A stretch of 14,842 bases of DNA. Source: an uncultured bacterium. Its GTDB lineage: Bacteria > Actinomycetota > Thermoleophilia > BMS3ABIN01. The position numbers and the translations under genes were made by a program. The DNA is taken from the NCBI GenBank assembly GCA_913009925.1, contig CAJVWY010000006.1:1-14842 (forward strand), given 5' to 3'. The notes beneath the pieces are model-generated. The model was not told the DNA's origin. It worked only from the letters and a program-made list of their open reading frames with translations, and searched no databases. Below are positions 13,332-14,842 of this stretch, in pieces. Position 1 is the stretch's first letter. Every line of letters starts with the position of its first letter.

Positions 13332-14659
13332 GTGAAGATTGGATTCCTCGAGCAGACCACGCGCAACCTCTTCTTCACAGGCAAGGGAGGGGTAGGAAAG
13401 ACCACCACTGCTACGGCTGCCGCTATCGCGCTGTCTGACCGCGGGCGCAAGGTATTGCTGGTCAGTACGGATCCAGCATCAAACCTGGATGAGGTCCTGG
13501 GAGTGGCGCTTTCGGGGCATATAACGGAGATTGCGGCGGTGCCGGGGTTGTTCGCGCTCAACATCGATCCCGAAGCGGCTGCCGCTGCATACCGCGAGCG
13601 GGTGGTGGGTCCTTACCGCGAGGCGATGCCGGCGGAGGCCATCGCCAGCATCGAGGAGCAGCTATCGGGGGCATGCACCGTGGAGATAGCCGCCTTTGAT
13701 GAGTTCACCAAGCTGCTTGGCGGTAATGACGGGACGAATCAGTCCAACGGACCGGATTCAGGTGCTACGGACACTACTGATTTCGACCACATCATCTTCG
13801 ATACGGCTCCCACGGGCCATACATTGCGGCTGCTGGAGCTTCCCGCCGCCTGGAGCGATTTTCTGGAGGAAAGCGTCGGCGGCACGTCATGCCTGGGTCC
13901 GCTATCAGGCCTCGACGCCCAAAAAGAGCTGTATGAGAATGCGCGGCGGTCGCTGGCGGACCCGTCACTGACCACGATTATCGTGGTCAGCCGTCCCGAC
14001 GAGAGCGCCCTGGCCGAGGCGGCGCGGGCATCGGAGGAACTTACTTCCCTGAAGATCACCAACCAGAGGCTTGTGCTCAACGGGATTTTCCTTGCAAATG
14101 ATGAAGATGACCCCGTTGCCGGAGCGCTGGCAGAACGCTGCCGGCTTGCCCTGGAGGGGATGCCGGAGGCGCTTGCGGAGATGCGCCGTACGGAGCTGCC
14201 GCTGGCTGCTGGCTCCATGCTGGGAGTCGAACAGCTCAGGGCTTTTTTCAACGGCGGTGCCGGTGGAACTGGCAGGGCGGGAGCTGGTGTGCAGAAGGTT
14301 GTTGAAGCCATGGACGGCGACTCAGAACGACCCGGGATATCCCTGCTGGGACTGGAGCGGCTGGTTGAGGATTTGTCTGAGCCGGGGCAGGGTGTGATAA
14401 TGACTTTGGGCAAGGGGGGAGTAGGAAAAACGACCCTGGCCGCCGATATCGCCGTGGGGCTGGCAGACAGGGGCTATCCGGTTCATCTGACAACTACCGA
14501 TCCGGCGGCCCACGTGGAGGCCGCTGTGGGAGGCGGGGTTGAGGGGTTGACGATCAGCCGCATTGACCCGGCGGCGGAGACCGAGGCCTATTCCAGGGAG
14601 GTGATGGCTGCTGTCGGCGCCGGGCTTGATGAACAGGGACGGGCGCTGCTGGAAGAGGA
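13332..14659 (+). CDS. arsA: ArsA arsenite-stimulated ATPase, 3' end missing
   Basis: ATPase that takes As(III) from ArsD and drives export. It is the tandem type: P-loops GKGGVGKTT at 17-25 and 360-368, and the signature DTAPTGHTLRLL near 157-168. Two of the three As(III)-binding cysteines are present, Cys115 (LSGACTVE) and Cys187 (GTSCLGPL), matching Cys113 and Cys172 of R773 ArsA. The third, in the second half, would lie just beyond the break. About 443 codons remain of an expected 580 or so. After base 14659 the frame continues into Illumina adapter, adding the false ending DRKSVG and a false stop at 14681. GTG start at 13332, one base after arsD. Residues 131-149 form a polar low-complexity insert. 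Confidence 0.94.
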
Positions 14660-14717
14660 AGATCGGAAGAGCGTCGGGTAGGGAAAGAGTGTAGATCTCG
14701 GTGGTCGCCGTATCATT
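14660..14717 (-). other. Illumina universal adapter, reverse complement (assembly contamination)
   Basis: All 58 bases align to the reverse complement of the Illumina universal adapter (AGATCGGAAGAGCGTCG at its start, GGTGGTCGCCGTATCATT at its end). I see a single mismatch, GTCGGGTAG instead of GTCGTGTAG. The match starts exactly where arsA is interrupted. In translation the opposite strand gives the familiar adapter peptide MIRRPPRSTLFP. Genomic sequence ends at 14659. Confidence 0.98.
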
Positions 14718-14842
14718 AAAAAAAAAAAAACACAGAAATAAAAAAAGGTGGATTTATTTTGAATAAAACAACTGTATAAGATGCAGTACACTGACAGCAC
14801 TAGTAGAGCGAAGACTTAACACAGCAATGGTTATCACAGAAA
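14718..14842. other. Poly-A run and low-complexity tail beyond the adapter
   Basis: A run of 13 A follows the adapter directly, then about 110 AT-rich bases quite unlike the rest of the contig. This is the pattern of reads running past the end of a short insert, so the stretch is not biological sequence of this organism. I see no gene in it. Confidence 0.85.

Noticed and set aside
14588..14800. 70-codon minus-strand frame at the right end
   Set aside because: It contains the known Illumina adapter translation MIRRPPRSTLFP and is entirely artefactual outside arsA.

Overview
The window is a roughly 14.6 kb GC-rich bacterial contig with Illumina library adapter sequence at both ends. Bases 32 to about 79 match the universal adapter with several errors, and bases 14660-14717 match its reverse complement with one mismatch. 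The outermost 31 and 125 bases are unassigned low-complexity sequence. The genes at both edges (apt on the left, arsA on the right) are therefore cut short, and their outer reading frames run into adapter. The gene set suggests a deep-branching actinobacterium: an FtsR-type MerR regulator beside a GarA-like FHA protein, a short RsiG-like protein, a fused guanylyltransferase/degenerate phosphohexomutase, and leaderless expression of arsR. The class-level assignment (for example Thermoleophilia, Rubrobacteria or Geothermincolia-like) is inference only.

Left part (80-2389, minus strand): a tightly packed operon of an RsiG-like c-di-GMP-binding candidate, a small unknown protein, a zinc-ribbon FHA protein, ftsR and apt. 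It is headed by a recognisable sigma-70-type promoter (TTGAAC-17-TATAAT). Just upstream of that promoter lie three direct copies of GATAAGC. Diverging from the same intergenic region (2612-3686, plus strand) is an MglB-like roadblock protein overlapping an MglA-type small GTPase. Second-messenger sensing, cell-division control and polarity GTPase functions thus sit around one control region.

Middle part (3664-7555, minus strand): a pgsA-like phospholipid synthase, the sugar-nucleotide fusion protein and a PHP-domain phosphoesterase, probably co-transcribed and ending convergently with mglA. The 925-base gap at 7556-8480 holds a frameshifted rhodanese remnant, a doubtful membrane peptide, an AT-rich block and a leader able to form several hairpins.

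Plus strand 8481-10486: a secreted protein with one intact rhodanese-like domain, one catalytically altered rhodanese-like domain, an FN3 domain and a C-terminal beta-rich domain. It is followed by a 43-residue peptide with a lasso-type leader motif (Y-x-x-P-x-L, then Thr) and a short Cys-containing, Pro-ending tail, then a perfect hairpin terminator. This two-gene unit is the best candidate for something undescribed.

Right part (10539-14659, plus strand): an arsenic-resistance operon arsR-acr3-usp-arsD-arsA. It is driven by a consensus promoter whose predicted start point falls on the arsR ATG. ArsR senses As(III), ArsD hands it to the ArsA ATPase, Acr3 exports it, and a tandem universal stress protein is embedded between them.
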